Notes: generated from the letters alone by a model not told the origin. Shown: positions 1 through 8,927, counted from the stretch's first letter. The stretch is 64,000 nt of DNA from Leuconostoc mesenteroides subsp. mesenteroides (GCA_009676745.1 CP046062.1:146001-210000), one strand, 5' to 3'. A program made the numbers and translations.

Positions 1-191
1 TCTTTTACGGCATCGACGTCGTCATGGGCAACATCTCGAACCTTTTGTACATCATCTTTGGCTGCGCCCTTAACATTTTGGATTTTGCCTTCGACTTCAC
101 GTGATTTATCATCACTAATTTTTTCTTCAAGTTCTTTTGCCTTATCAGCAATTTTATCTTTAGCATTATCAAACTTTTCTTCAAATGACAT
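1..191 (-). CDS. CsbD-like stress protein, N-terminal part (gene cut by window edge)
   Basis: Reading leftward from an ATG at 189-191 gives at least 63 codons with no stop before the window edge. The peptide begins MSFEEKFDNAKDKIADKAKE and continues as a charged Lys/Asp/Glu-rich amphipathic helix with an EVEGKIQNVKGAAKDD segment. This resembles the small CsbD family of general-stress proteins, whose biochemical role is unknown. A strong ribosome binding site (AGGAGGACACTC) precedes the ATG. The C-terminus is missing, so the length cannot be judged. Other low-complexity helical stress proteins remain possible. Confidence 0.6.
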   Translation of the reverse strand, partial: MSFEEKFDNAKDKIADKAKELEEKISDDKSREVEGKIQNVKGAAKDDVQKVRDVAHDDVDAVK

Positions 192-303
192 GAGTGTCCT
201 CCTTGAATGATATTCGATTTTGTCTAATAAGTATACTGCAACGGTAAGTGCTTGTAAAAAAATATGATTTGTTACTTAGTATAAACTGATTTCAATAATT
301 ATT

Positions 304-2013
304 TTACATTGTAGGTATCATCAATTCTAGTTTATTTAACGCTCTTTTTGTTGATTCACCATGAATTAACTTATTACCAAATGTCGCAGCATGTTCTGCC
401 ATGATATGAAATTCTTCAGAAGTAATGCCACTAATTGCATTAGAAACTTCTGACAATGATTCAATAGTAACACCCAACTGATATGACTCAATTATTTCAG
501 CAATTGCGGAATGTTTCCAAGCGATTACAGGTAACCCAGAAGCCATATATAAACTGAATTTATATGGCCAATTCCACTTTGTATAATTTTGGCGATATAC
601 GTTATCAGCATCTTCGTCCCATATTAGTCCGAATCCCTTGTCTAATTTCTGTGCCAAATCTTCTGCTAGAATAAAGCCACCATCATGTAAATTATCATTA
701 GTTATATTAATGTTTGAAAAATTTTTCTCACCAAAGACAGTTAGATCAAAATCAATATTGTTGATATCAGGAAACTTAGAAAGAGAACCGGCATACACTA
801 CTTGTAAATCATAACTAGCTGGTTCAACGTTATCGGTATGGTTAATTCTAAAATCGTAAGGCTCCAAAGGAATGACATTTTTCAATGATACACCGGCAAT
901 TTTATTTAGAGCACTACTAAATTTTTGAGGAACAATATTAGCATCGAATCTAGTTAAAACACGTTTGTCTTCTTCAGAATCGTACCCACTTAGTTTACTA
1001 ACATCGTACCGAATTAATGTTAAATCGTGAATAAAAGAGGCAATAAACACGCCCTTATCATGGAACCAACTAAGCATAGCGTTTTCTAATTTTGCTGAAC
1101 ACATTGGATATTGCCAAATAACCAGATCACCTGTGCTAACATATTTACAATGTCTTTCTAATTGTTCAATAATCCAGTGGACTTCATCAATATAAGGTTC
1201 TTTGTCAAGTGAAATTTGATGGTACCCTACTAACGAAGCAAATAGCGCTGCGTCATTTCTTGGTTTCCAGTGATTTTTATCGTCAAATCTTATCATCCAC
1301 TTTTTTCGATTCTTTGATGATTTATAAAATGCCAATGTATTATTATGTTCAAAACTACCTTTTTCAACTCTTCGACTCTTAATATGACTATTTAACGCTG
1401 GTAATCCATAACTAATAATTTCTGTAACATTCTGATTTTGATCGATTATTTTATAAAATTCTTCAAATTGCCAATCCCAATATGAATTATAAAAAGTACT
1501 TTCTCCATATTCAGTTAACATCATTCCGGTTTCAGTTAATTTATTATCAATTCTTTGCCAATAAATTTCTATTTTTTTATTATTTCCAACAAACCTACTG
1601 GTTATTGGATCACTCTGATCATCATAAACAATTTGTTGTCCAATCCCATTATTAAAGGGATGATCAACACTAATTATTTTTTGATTGTCATCATAATTAT
1701 AAACAGTCTGTACATGCTGATCATTTCCTGATAAAAAAATCTTATTCACTATTTGATTATTAAAATTTTTAAATTCGAATTGATGTTTCTCGGAAGCTGA
1801 ACTATAATTCAGAATTTGATATTTTGTAAAAGGTAAATCTGTTAATTCGATGTGATTACTGCTGTTACGAATAAAATCATACAAGTTTATTTCATTTAAT
1901 CGAGTACTGTATTCTATTTCTGAAGTCCATGTTATGAATAAAATTGGTTCAGTTTGAAATTTTTGCCAATTTTCAAGCTCTTTATTTATTTCTTTTGCTA
2001 TAACTACTTTCAT
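304..2013 (-). CDS. GtfB-like/Gtf3-like fused glycosyltransferase, adhesin O-glycosylation
   Basis: This 569-residue protein has two parts. Residues about 1-235 are rich in Tyr, Asn and Asp with beta-strand character and resemble the N-terminal (DUF1975-like) region of GtfA/GtfB adhesin glycosyltransferases. Residues about 236-569 carry Gtf3-family signatures: GDLVIWQYP (295-303), FIHDL (327-331), AGSLSK (408-413), GFGLIWD (460-466), WPYKFSLYMASGLPVIAW (482-499). In streptococci GtfA-GtfB adds GlcNAc to Ser/Thr of serine-rich repeat proteins, and Gtf3 extends the sugar. Here the GtfB-like and Gtf3-like parts appear fused. Its start lies one base after the stop of the upstream GtfA-like gene, so the two are probably co-translated. 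The Gtf3 call is firm; the N-terminal assignment is weaker. Confidence 0.72.
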   Translation of the reverse strand: MKVVIAKEINKELENWQKFQTEPILFITWTSEIEYSTRLNEINLYDFIRNSSNHIELTDLPFTKYQILNYSSASEKHQFEFKNFNNQIVNKIFLSGNDQHVQTVYNYDDNQKIISVDHPFNNGIGQQIVYDDQSDPITSRFVGNNKKIEIYWQRIDNKLTETGMMLTEYGESTFYNSYWDWQFEEFYKIIDQNQNVTEIISYGLPALNSHIKSRRVEKGSFEHNNTLAFYKSSKNRKKWMIRFDDKNHWKPRNDAALFASLVGYHQISLDKEPYIDEVHWIIEQLERHCKYVSTGDLVIWQYPMCSAKLENAMLSWFHDKGVFIASFIHDLTLIRYDVSKLSGYDSEEDKRVLTRFDANIVPQKFSSALNKIAGVSLKNVIPLEPYDFRINHTDNVEPASYDLQVVYAGSLSKFPDINNIDFDLTVFGEKNFSNINITNDNLHDGGFILAEDLAQKLDKGFGLIWDEDADNVYRQNYTKWNWPYKFSLYMASGLPVIAWKHSAIAEIIESYQLGVTIESLSEVSNAISGITSEEFHIMAEHAATFGNKLIHGESTKRALNKLELMIPTM

Positions 2014-2014
2014 T

Positions 2015-3541
2015 TTAATATATCTTTTCTAGCATTTTTTGCCATAGCTGCCATACACTTTCTTCACTATATTTCTCTATAGTGAATTGACTGTTTAACG
2101 CATATTTTTGCAATATTCCTTCTTCTTTTTCTTCAAATAGTTCAATAATTCGCATAGCCAAATATTGTGTATCATTAGCAGCAATCAAGTCTCCGTTGAC
2201 ACGGTTTTCAATAATAGCATCAGGACCATAATCAATGTCATAACAAATGGATGGTGTTTTACCTAGCTGTGCCTCAAAAAGAACCATGGGTAATCCTTCA
2301 TGAATAGATGTTAGTAAATGTAACTTGGCTTCTGACATACGCTTTTTCATCCCTTCATTATCAATGAGTCCCTTCAACTTAATGAAGTCCTGGGCATTTT
2401 TCTTATTAATTAATGCCTGTAGCTCAGCTTTTTCAGGACCACTTCCCCATATTTCTAAATGTATTGTAGGTACACTTTGATGAGCAAATACCACGGCCTT
2501 TATAGCATGATCAATTTGTTTTGTTTTATCAAGCCTGGCTGAGACAATAATCAAACCTTCTTCTTTGTCTTCCCAGTTAATTTTTGAATATTCTTCAATA
2601 TCACGTGTGGAAAACCAATTTTCAGGAATAGCGTAAACATTTGAATTTTCTGTCCTTCTGAACAAATCTATATCTTGCTTTTGTCTTGTCGTTAAGGCAA
2701 TTATGCCACTATATCTCTCCCGATTAAGAATAGGATAACTATATCCTATTCTTATTGGTTCATTAATCGAAGTATGATTTACTTGAATATTATGTAACTG
2801 CATTAACAGCTTAATATTTGGTTTCTCATTTAGTTTACTTATTTTGGCTATTGTAGTGGTTTTGAATAAATCAGCAATAATAAGATAATTTTTGCAATTA
2901 GATGTGTAATAATCCAAAGCAGCTACATTCAAGTCATCTAAATTATTAAAAACTTGTACTTGATCATTTTGACGAATCCAATCAATGCGCCGAACTTCAT
3001 TGGTAGCCGTAAAATAGTAAATAATTTTTTTGCTACCACTACTTTTAAAATGTTCTCTGCGTGCAATGTATCTCTCATTTCTATTCCCATCATAACTAAA
3101 ATACGAAATCGTTGATAAATAACCACGCCAATCATATGAATCAGTGCGTACAGGTACGTTTTTACTATTATAGTATGTAACACTTAGTAGACGACCGTCT
3201 GGGTATAAGTTCCATAAAAAATACGATTTATTGCGAGAAACTCCTTTTTTATTTTTAAAATCAATTGTGTATTGCTTTTCTACCTGTGATATTAATTCTT
3301 TAAAGGCATCTTGCTCATTCACAAATATATTGTCAGCTAATATATCTGTGATATCAAGAAAATGATTGAGTTGGTCAGGGAAGTGATGCATTAAATAATA
3401 ACGATTAGTTATAAAATAATTTAATGTCACAACAGTTACATTAAACTTGTGATTCTCAAATAACTTCACTCTCTTATGAACAGCATAACTAGCACCTGAA
3501 AGTGATTCTGCATAATAAGTGTTTAAAAAAATAGATTCCAT
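2015..3541 (-). CDS. GtfA-like GT4 glycosyltransferase
   Basis: A 508-residue GT-B glycosyltransferase. The N-terminal Rossmann half carries an inserted beta-meander (about residues 105-190, rich in YxxxG and Tyr-Asp motifs), as in GtfA of adhesin glycosylation systems and in TagE-type teichoic acid glucosyltransferases. The C-terminal GT4 half shows SARLDKTKQ (334-342), GSGPE (366-370) and an E-x7-E motif in SIHEGLPMVLFEA (E415/E423). The likely role is first-sugar transfer onto Ser/Thr of the adhesin encoded just upstream. A teichoic acid transferase is the main alternative; synteny with the repeat adhesin and the Gtf3-like partner favours protein glycosylation. Gene order is adhesin, this gene, GtfB/Gtf3-like gene. 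Confidence 0.75.
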   Translation of the reverse strand: MESIFLNTYYAESLSGASYAVHKRVKLFENHKFNVTVVTLNYFITNRYYLMHHFPDQLNHFLDITDILADNIFVNEQDAFKELISQVEKQYTIDFKNKKGVSRNKSYFLWNLYPDGRLLSVTYYNSKNVPVRTDSYDWRGYLSTISYFSYDGNRNERYIARREHFKSSGSKKIIYYFTATNEVRRIDWIRQNDQVQVFNNLDDLNVAALDYYTSNCKNYLIIADLFKTTTIAKISKLNEKPNIKLLMQLHNIQVNHTSINEPIRIGYSYPILNRERYSGIIALTTRQKQDIDLFRRTENSNVYAIPENWFSTRDIEEYSKINWEDKEEGLIIVSARLDKTKQIDHAIKAVVFAHQSVPTIHLEIWGSGPEKAELQALINKKNAQDFIKLKGLIDNEGMKKRMSEAKLHLLTSIHEGLPMVLFEAQLGKTPSICYDIDYGPDAIIENRVNGDLIAANDTQYLAMRIIELFEEKEEGILQKYALNSQFTIEKYSEESVWQLWQKMLEKIY

Positions 3542-3577
3542 TATCTTCCTTTCAATAATTCATTTAATTTTATGTAC

Positions 3578-3607
3578 AAAAATCCATTTATCATTTAATG
3601 GATTTTT
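3578..3607. terminator. Bidirectional-looking hairpin between adhesin and glycosyltransferase genes
   Basis: An 11-bp perfect stem, AAAAATCCATT (3578-3588) with AATGGATTTTT (3597-3607), and an 8-nt loop. On the minus strand it follows the adhesin stop and precedes the GtfA-like start. It could act as an attenuator that gives more adhesin mRNA than transferase mRNA. No clear promoter is visible between hairpin and transferase gene. Confidence 0.7.
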
Positions 3608-3632
3608 TTATTGTCTCAATTGTACGTAATAT

Positions 3633-6326
3633 TTACTTATTTTTTCGACTTTTGAAAGTTATACCAACAATACCTAAAAGCATTCCTAATAATGACAATA
3701 CAATACTATCACCTGTAGTGTTTGCATCCGTATTGGGTAATACCGTAGCTGCTCCTCTATCAACATTTTCATTCATTACATTAGTACTTGATTTACTTTT
3801 TGTAGTGCTTTTTGGGGCACTTCTGGGCGTACTTTCGGGGGCGCTTTTGGGTACACTCTCTGATCCGCTTTTGGGCGTACTTTCAGGGGTACTTTCCGGC
3901 GTGCTTTCTGGTGCACTCTCTGGTCCGCTTTCGGGGGCGCTCTCTGGCGTGCTCTCTGGCGCGCTTTCAGGGGCACTCTCAGGGGTACTCTCTGGCGTGC
4001 TTGGCGCGCTTTCTGGCGTACTTTCCGGCGTGCTTTCGGGGGCGCTTTCTGGCGCGCTTTCTGGCGTACTCTCCGGCGTGCTTTCGGGGGCGCTTTCTGG
4101 CGCGCTTTCTGGCGTACTCTCTGGCGTACTTTCCGGCGTGCTTTCGGGGGCGCTTTCTGGCGTACTTTCCGGCGTGCTCTCTGGCGCGCTTTCCGGCGTA
4201 CTCTCTGGCGCGCTCTCTGGCGTGCTCTCTGGCGCGCTTTCGGGGGTACTCTCTGGCGCGCTCTCTGGCGTACTTTCAGGGGCACTCTCTGGCGTGCTCT
4301 CTGGCGCGCTTTCGGGCGTGCTCTCTGGCGTACTTTCAGGGGTACTTTCCGGCGTGCTCTCTGGCGCGCTTTCGGGGGTACTCTCTGGCGCGCTTTCTGG
4401 CGTACTCTCTGGCGCGCTTTCGGGCGTGCTCTCTGGCGTACTTTCGGGGGCGCTTTCGGGCGTACTCTCGGGGGCACTTTCGGGGGTACTCTCTGGCGCG
4501 CTTTCGGGCGTGCTCTCGGGGGCACTTTCGGGCGTGCTTTCCGGCGTGCTCTCTGGCGCGCTTTCGGGCGTGCTCTCTGGGGCGCTCTCTGGCGTACTTT
4601 CGGGGGCACTCTCTGGCGCGCTTTCTGGCGTGCTCTCGGGGGCGCTTTCGGGCGCGCTTTCTGGCGTGCTCTCGGGGGCGCTTTCTGGCGTGCTCTCTGG
4701 CGCGCTTTCGGGGGCACTCTCTGGCGTACTTTCAGGAGCGCTTTCTGGCGTACTCTCGGGCGTACTTTCCGGCGTGCTCTCTGGCGTACTTTCGGGCGTG
4801 CTCTCGGGTGTACTCTCCGGCGTACTTTCGGGGGCGCTTTCTGGCGTACTTTCGGGCGTACTCTCGGGCGTGCTTTCGGGCGTGCTCTCTGGCGTACTTT
4901 CGGGGGCACTTTCGGGCGTGCTCTCTGGCGCGCTTTCGGGGGCACTCTCTGGCGTACTTTCAGGAGCGCTTTCTGGCGTACTCTCTGGCGTACTTTCGGG
5001 CGTGCTCTCTGGTGCACTCTCGGGGGCGCTTTCTGGCGTACTCTCAGGGGCACTTTCGGGCGTGCTCTCAGGCGCGCTTTCTGGCGTACTTTCGGGGGCA
5101 CTTTCGGGCGTGCTCTCCGGCGCACTTTCTGGCGTACTTTCAGGGGTGCTCTCCGGCGTACTTTCGGGGGCGCTTTCTGGCGTACTCTCTGGCGTACCTG
5201 GTGTCTGTATATCCCAACGATGTGTTTCGCCACCAGTAACATTAACATTAGCTCCCACAATGTTACCGTCAACATTAACACCAACGTTAATAGTTGCCTC
5301 AGGTGCTAAAACACTTCCCAATAAGCGCCCACTAGAAATATTAATGCTATTTTGATAAGAACCAAAGTTCCATACAACATGGTTTGGCATACTATGATTT
5401 TCACTATTTTGACGAACAGTTTGCCCATTGCTATATTCATAATTAATTTTCGTCTGAATCCACGCATCATTAGATGGCATATTTTTCACATTAAAAATGA
5501 CTGTTGGACCCGAAAGTTCAGCAGACAATCCTTTTACTGTAATATCTTGAGGACCAGCCAATTTAGCATAATCAATATCAACATAAATAAACTTTTGATT
5601 TTTATCCACATTCGAAACGTCAATAAATTGTTTATTCATATCTGAATAGTCACTAATAACATGTTCCGTTTGATTTGACACACTGTACATATCTGCCTTC
5701 AATTTTAGTGAAGAAAAATACGTATCAAAATCAATGTACTTATTATTGTTAGCATCTTGATAAGTATTGTCTTTTGTCAATGTGCTAACACGTCCACCAT
5801 TAATTTCAGTTTGCCCAGCAGAATTTTTCTCAATTTTAATTGATTCACCTAAAATAGCAACAGAATTTTCAGCACGAAATGCACGATCATTCAACGTTTT
5901 ATTGTCATTAATACTTTGAATGTAAGATACGTCGTTTGTTGTTGTATTGTAATTATTAGAACGCGTACCAAAGTCTCTATTAGCATCAATCAGATTTTGA
6001 ACAGCGATATTGCCATTAACATCTGCGCCTAACTTGGCATTTTGTGCAAAAATACTAAATAGGGATGCTATTCCTAAAGCATTATTGTTATCAATATACT
6101 TGATATTACTAAAATTCTTCGTATCATTTAAAATAAAATCGGGTGCTACATTAACATCATTATTTTGTTGTACTTTTGCTGCATATACTGTTGTACTTCC
6201 AAAATGTAATGTATTATTATCGACTGTGCCTAAAGCTACAATAGCTATGCCCACAGTCACAGAACCAATAATCCACTGTTTACCGGATTTATACATTTTA
6301 AAATGATTATATCTATTAGTTTCCAT
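3633..6326 (-). CDS. LPxTG-type surface adhesin with KxYKxGKxW signal, choice-of-anchor A domain and PES(A/T) repeats
   Basis: An 897-residue wall-anchored protein. Residues 10-18 (KMYKSGKQW) match the KxYKxGKxW motif of long signal peptides found on glycosylated, often accessory-Sec-exported adhesins. A hydrophobic stretch follows and cleavage is likely after VYAA (about 50). Residues about 60-370 look like a choice-of-anchor A (collagen-binding-like) domain, ending in GSVLAPEATINVG and GGETHRWD. Residues about 376-840 are tandem PEST/PESA tetrapeptides, a proline-rich stalk with a Ser or Ser/Thr in every unit, suited to O-glycosylation. The C-terminus has LPNTD (863-867) instead of canonical LPxTG, a hydrophobic helix and a KSRKNK tail. 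Two glycosyltransferase genes follow. The ligand is unknown. AAGGA sits about 9 nt before the ATG. Confidence 0.88.
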   Translation of the reverse strand: METNRYNHFKMYKSGKQWIIGSVTVGIAIVALGTVDNNTLHFGSTTVYAAKVQQNNDVNVAPDFILNDTKNFSNIKYIDNNNALGIASLFSIFAQNAKLGADVNGNIAVQNLIDANRDFGTRSNNYNTTTNDVSYIQSINDNKTLNDRAFRAENSVAILGESIKIEKNSAGQTEINGGRVSTLTKDNTYQDANNNKYIDFDTYFSSLKLKADMYSVSNQTEHVISDYSDMNKQFIDVSNVDKNQKFIYVDIDYAKLAGPQDITVKGLSAELSGPTVIFNVKNMPSNDAWIQTKINYEYSNGQTVRQNSENHSMPNHVVWNFGSYQNSINISSGRLLGSVLAPEATINVGVNVDGNIVGANVNVTGGETHRWDIQTPGTPESTPESAPESTPESTPESTPESAPESTPESAPESTPESAPESTPESAPESTPESAPESAPESTPESTPESTPESAPESTPESAPESAPESTPESAPESTPESTPESTPESTPESTPESAPESTPESTPESTPESTPESTPESTPESTPESAPESTPESAPESAPESTPESAPESTPESAPESAPESTPESAPESAPESTPESAPESTPESAPESTPESTPESAPESTPESAPESTPESAPESTPESAPESTPESTPESAPESTPESAPESTPESAPESTPESTPESTPESTPESAPESTPESAPESTPESAPESTPESAPESTPESAPESTPESAPESTPESTPESAPESTPESTPESTPESAPESAPESTPESTPESAPESAPESTPESTPESAPSTPESTPESAPESAPESTPESAPESGPESAPESTPESTPESTPKSGSESVPKSAPESTPRSAPKSTTKSKSSTNVMNENVDRGAATVLPNTDANTTGDSIVLSLLGMLLGIVGITFKSRKNK
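3810..5195 (-). repeat. 12-bp tandem repeat array encoding PES(A/T) stalk
   Basis: About 115 in-frame copies of a 12-bp unit (CCN-GAR-AGY/TCN-RCN on the coding strand), much more GC-rich than flanking DNA. Units alternate mostly between PEST and PESA. One 6-bp in-frame deletion near 3990-4000 gives a shortened APSTPE junction; near the wall-anchor end the units degenerate (PKSG, SESV, PRSA, TKS). The unit has no stop in several frames, which creates long overlapping spurious ORFs. The array is a likely site of copy-number change. Confidence 0.95.
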
Positions 6327-6453
6327 ACCTCTTTATCCTTAACTTATTACTTATGGCAAAATATGCCTTCAACTAAGTTATCAACAAATCTTTCTCGTGT
6401 CATTGCAAATTAAGTGCTAACGTTTAACAATCGCATCCTTTTTTTGTTTTCAC

Positions 6454-6459
6454 ATTATA
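6454..6459 (-). promoter_or_regulatory. Possible -10 box of adhesin gene
   Basis: TATAAT on the minus strand about 128 bp before the adhesin start. The -35 region is poor. It implies a 5' leader of roughly 120 nt. Nothing else is recognised in 6327-6521. Confidence 0.4.
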
Positions 6460-6521
6460 CTTTTCATAATGTTAAATAAATCCACTTGAGAATAAGAAAA
6501 ATTCTTTTGCTAAAACAAAAT

Positions 6522-6560
6522 AAAAATCCTCTCACCACTGATTGTGATGAGAGGATTTTT
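6522..6560. terminator. Terminator after DUF1304 gene
   Basis: A 13-bp stem, AAAAATCCTCTCA (6522-6534) with TGAGAGGATTTTT (6548-6560). On the minus strand it is followed by T-rich sequence and sits 11 bp past the DUF1304 stop, separating the mutS-mutL-DUF1304 unit from the adhesin locus. Confidence 0.85.
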
Positions 6561-6571
6561 ATTTATATCAC

Positions 6572-6952
6572 TTAACTAAGTAACATTAAAATCAATGTGA
6601 TGATTGCTAGACCAGCTTGCTTAACAACAATCATCTTATTGCCACTTGATAAGCTACCATATAGACCAACAAATCCAATGTAGACCATTATAGGAATTAA
6701 CAAAGTGCGTGAATTAGTTGTAAATATTACAGCATATAGTATACCAATGCCAATTAGGCCATTGTATATACCTTGATTTTTAAACAATATTTGCACCTTT
6801 TTATTAGCAAGATCTGCTGATGTCATGCTGAAAGTTTTTCCTGTTGCTTTTGATGTTGTTGCAAATGTTTCTAAAAACATAATATAGAAAAACTCAATTG
6901 CAACTAAAACGCTAAGTGTATTAATTAGTATATTCATATTTTGTGTATCCAA
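6572..6952 (-). CDS. DUF1304 family membrane protein
   Basis: A 126-residue protein with about four hydrophobic segments (residues 8-28, 63-80, 84-98, 110-125) and the family features FYIMFLETFAT, KNQGIYNGLIG and GLYGS. The function of DUF1304 is unknown. The reading frame opens with TTG at 6950-6952; an in-frame ATG five codons later (6937) is an alternative start. It follows mutL by 28 bp on the same strand and ends at a strong terminator, so it is probably the last gene of the mutS-mutL transcript, with no evident functional link to mismatch repair. Confidence 0.75.
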   Translation of the reverse strand: MDTQNMNILINTLSVLVAIEFFYIMFLETFATTSKATGKTFSMTSADLANKKVQILFKNQGIYNGLIGIGILYAVIFTTNSRTLLIPIMVYIGFVGLYGSLSSGNKMIVVKQAGLAIITLILMLLS

Positions 6953-6980
6953 ATCATAATGTCTATCAACATACTGCTAG

Positions 6981-8927
6981 TTAATATGGATGATTATCAT
7001 ATTCTTCCCATGCCTCATGTGAATCCTGAATACGTTTAAACATCTTTTCCATTTCAGTTAATGTAAATGACGTCACCACTGGACGACCATGAGGACAATT
7101 ATAAGGGTTGTCCGCTTTAGCTAAATCTTCCAATAACGTACGGGCTTGTAAGTCGCTTAAATGCATATTGGCGCGGACTGATCGTTTACAACTCATCATG
7201 ATTGCTGTTCGTTCACGGAATTCGGCAACTGTTAAATTACCATCTCGTAATATCCAATCAACCATTTCTTGAATTGTTTCAGCCTCTTGTCCTTTTTCAA
7301 ACCATGTCGGATGTTCACGCACAATAACTGTTGTTGGCCCAAAAGGTTCTAGCGCTAGGCCAATGGACTCTAATTCAGATTCCTTATCAGCAATCTTTAA
7401 CATATCAGCTACAGAATAGTTTATAGTGATTGGTACTAACATTCGTTGCTTATCCGTACCAACCTGACCAATTTCTTTTCGATAATATTCATACTTCACA
7501 CGTTCTTGTGCAGCATGTTGGTCAACCAAATAGAATCCTTCACTACTTTGAGCAAATAAAAACGTACCATGCATTTGTCCAATATACTCTAGGCTAGGAA
7601 ATCCGCTCGGTTTCTTTGGTGAAATGTCTAACTCTTCCTGGGTTGGTATCTCTGGCTTATTATAGCTGGATATATCTTCAGAAACTTGCACTGTGATTTC
7701 ATCATCAAATATTGGCAAGTTAGGTTCGTGAGCGTATTTGTTAGTAAACGTATTAACGGCATCGTCCGTCAAATCTGCCTCTTGATTAATGACTATTTCA
7801 TTGCTATCTATACCTGTATTGACTGTAGTGGTATGTCCGATATCTGACTTAGCCCATGGCGCTACTTGTTTCGGTACTGGTGTTTCATTTTTTTTACTCT
7901 GGGTCTGTCCATATAGATTTTCATAAGCGTCTGGAATCAAATTTTCATCAGCAAAGCAAGATTTAACAGTATCAATAATTAACGCTGATAGTTCAACTTC
8001 TTTCGATAATCGAATTTCAGCTTTCTGCGGGTGTACGTTAACATCAACCAATAAAGGATCTGTATTGATGTTAATAACCCCCATTGGAAAACGACCAACC
8101 ATCAGTTTTGACCCATATCCACGAATAACTGCATTTGATACGGAAAAATTTTTAATAAAACGACCATTAACCAATATCGTTAAGTAATCCCGCGAACCAC
8201 GTGTGAGTTCTGGTAATGACACAAAACCAGTAATATTAAAATCGTCATCTTCGCCAGCGATCGCACGCATCTTTTGTGCAACGTCACGTCCATATATCGC
8301 AGCAATAACACGTTGCTGATTACCATCCCCATTTGTTTGTAAAATATTACGTCCATCAGAAGTTACAGTGAAGGCAACATTCGTATATGACAATGCAATC
8401 CGATTCATAATATCGGCGATACGAGACAACTCCGTCTGTGGTCGTTTTAAATATTTTAATCTAGCTGGGGTATTGTAAAATAGATCTCTAACAGAAACTA
8501 CCGTTCCTAGCCGACCATTAGCTGGTGTTGCAGAAACTTGCTTGCCACCTTTGATATGATACATGATTCCACTTGGCGCATCTTGCGTAGTGGTATTCAG
8601 GGTTACATCAGAAATAGCTGCTATCGATGGCAAAGCTTCACCACGAAATCCAAGTGACATAATATTAAACAAATCATGCCGATTACTAATTTTACTAGTA
8701 GCATGCCTAGTAAAAGCTAGCGGCACATCTTCCGGATTAATTCCTTCACCATTATCGACAACACGAATTAATGACTCGCCGGCCTCTTCTACAATGACAT
8801 CAATTTGTGTTGCCCCTGCATCGATAGCATTTTCAACTAATTCTTTTACAACACTGGCCGGACGTTCAATAACCTCACCAGCGGCAATTTGGTTAGCTAA
8901 TAAATTGGATAATTCATGTATGCGCAT
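6981..8927 (-). CDS. mutL: DNA mismatch repair endonuclease MutL
   Basis: A 648-residue MutL. The N-terminal GHKL ATPase has NAIDAG (33-38), DNGEGI (58-63) and GFRGEALPSI. The C-terminal dimerisation and endonuclease domain contains DQHAAQERVKYE, which matches the DQHA(x)2E(x)4E nicking motif of MutL proteins from organisms lacking MutH, and a CPHGRP motif near the end. It couples MutS mismatch recognition to strand nicking. It starts 4 bp after the mutS stop with AGGAAG upstream of the ATG. Intact mutSL argues against hypermutable Oenococcus oeni. Confidence 0.97.
   Translation of the reverse strand: MRIHELSNLLANQIAAGEVIERPASVVKELVENAIDAGATQIDVIVEEAGESLIRVVDNGEGINPEDVPLAFTRHATSKISNRHDLFNIMSLGFRGEALPSIAAISDVTLNTTTQDAPSGIMYHIKGGKQVSATPANGRLGTVVSVRDLFYNTPARLKYLKRPQTELSRIADIMNRIALSYTNVAFTVTSDGRNILQTNGDGNQQRVIAAIYGRDVAQKMRAIAGEDDDFNITGFVSLPELTRGSRDYLTILVNGRFIKNFSVSNAVIRGYGSKLMVGRFPMGVININTDPLLVDVNVHPQKAEIRLSKEVELSALIIDTVKSCFADENLIPDAYENLYGQTQSKKNETPVPKQVAPWAKSDIGHTTTVNTGIDSNEIVINQEADLTDDAVNTFTNKYAHEPNLPIFDDEITVQVSEDISSYNKPEIPTQEELDISPKKPSGFPSLEYIGQMHGTFLFAQSSEGFYLVDQHAAQERVKYEYYRKEIGQVGTDKQRMLVPITINYSVADMLKIADKESELESIGLALEPFGPTTVIVREHPTWFEKGQEAETIQEMVDWILRDGNLTVAEFRERTAIMMSCKRSVRANMHLSDLQARTLLEDLAKADNPYNCPHGRPVVTSFTLTEMEKMFKRIQDSHEAWEEYDNHPY

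Noticed and set aside
3810..5195. CRISPR array
   Set aside because: Units are 12-bp tandem copies without spacers and read in frame through a wall-anchored protein.
3776..5284. Second minus-strand Arg/Lys-rich ORF (and another plus-strand ORF at 3812-5239) over the same array
   Set aside because: Frame-shifted readings of the same repeat, with composition dictated by the unit.
3598..5355. Long plus-strand ORF of LSGA/LSGV repeats
   Set aside because: It is the antisense reading of the PES(A/T) repeat array. The 12-bp unit has no stop in several frames. No signal peptide, ribosome binding site or domain supports it.
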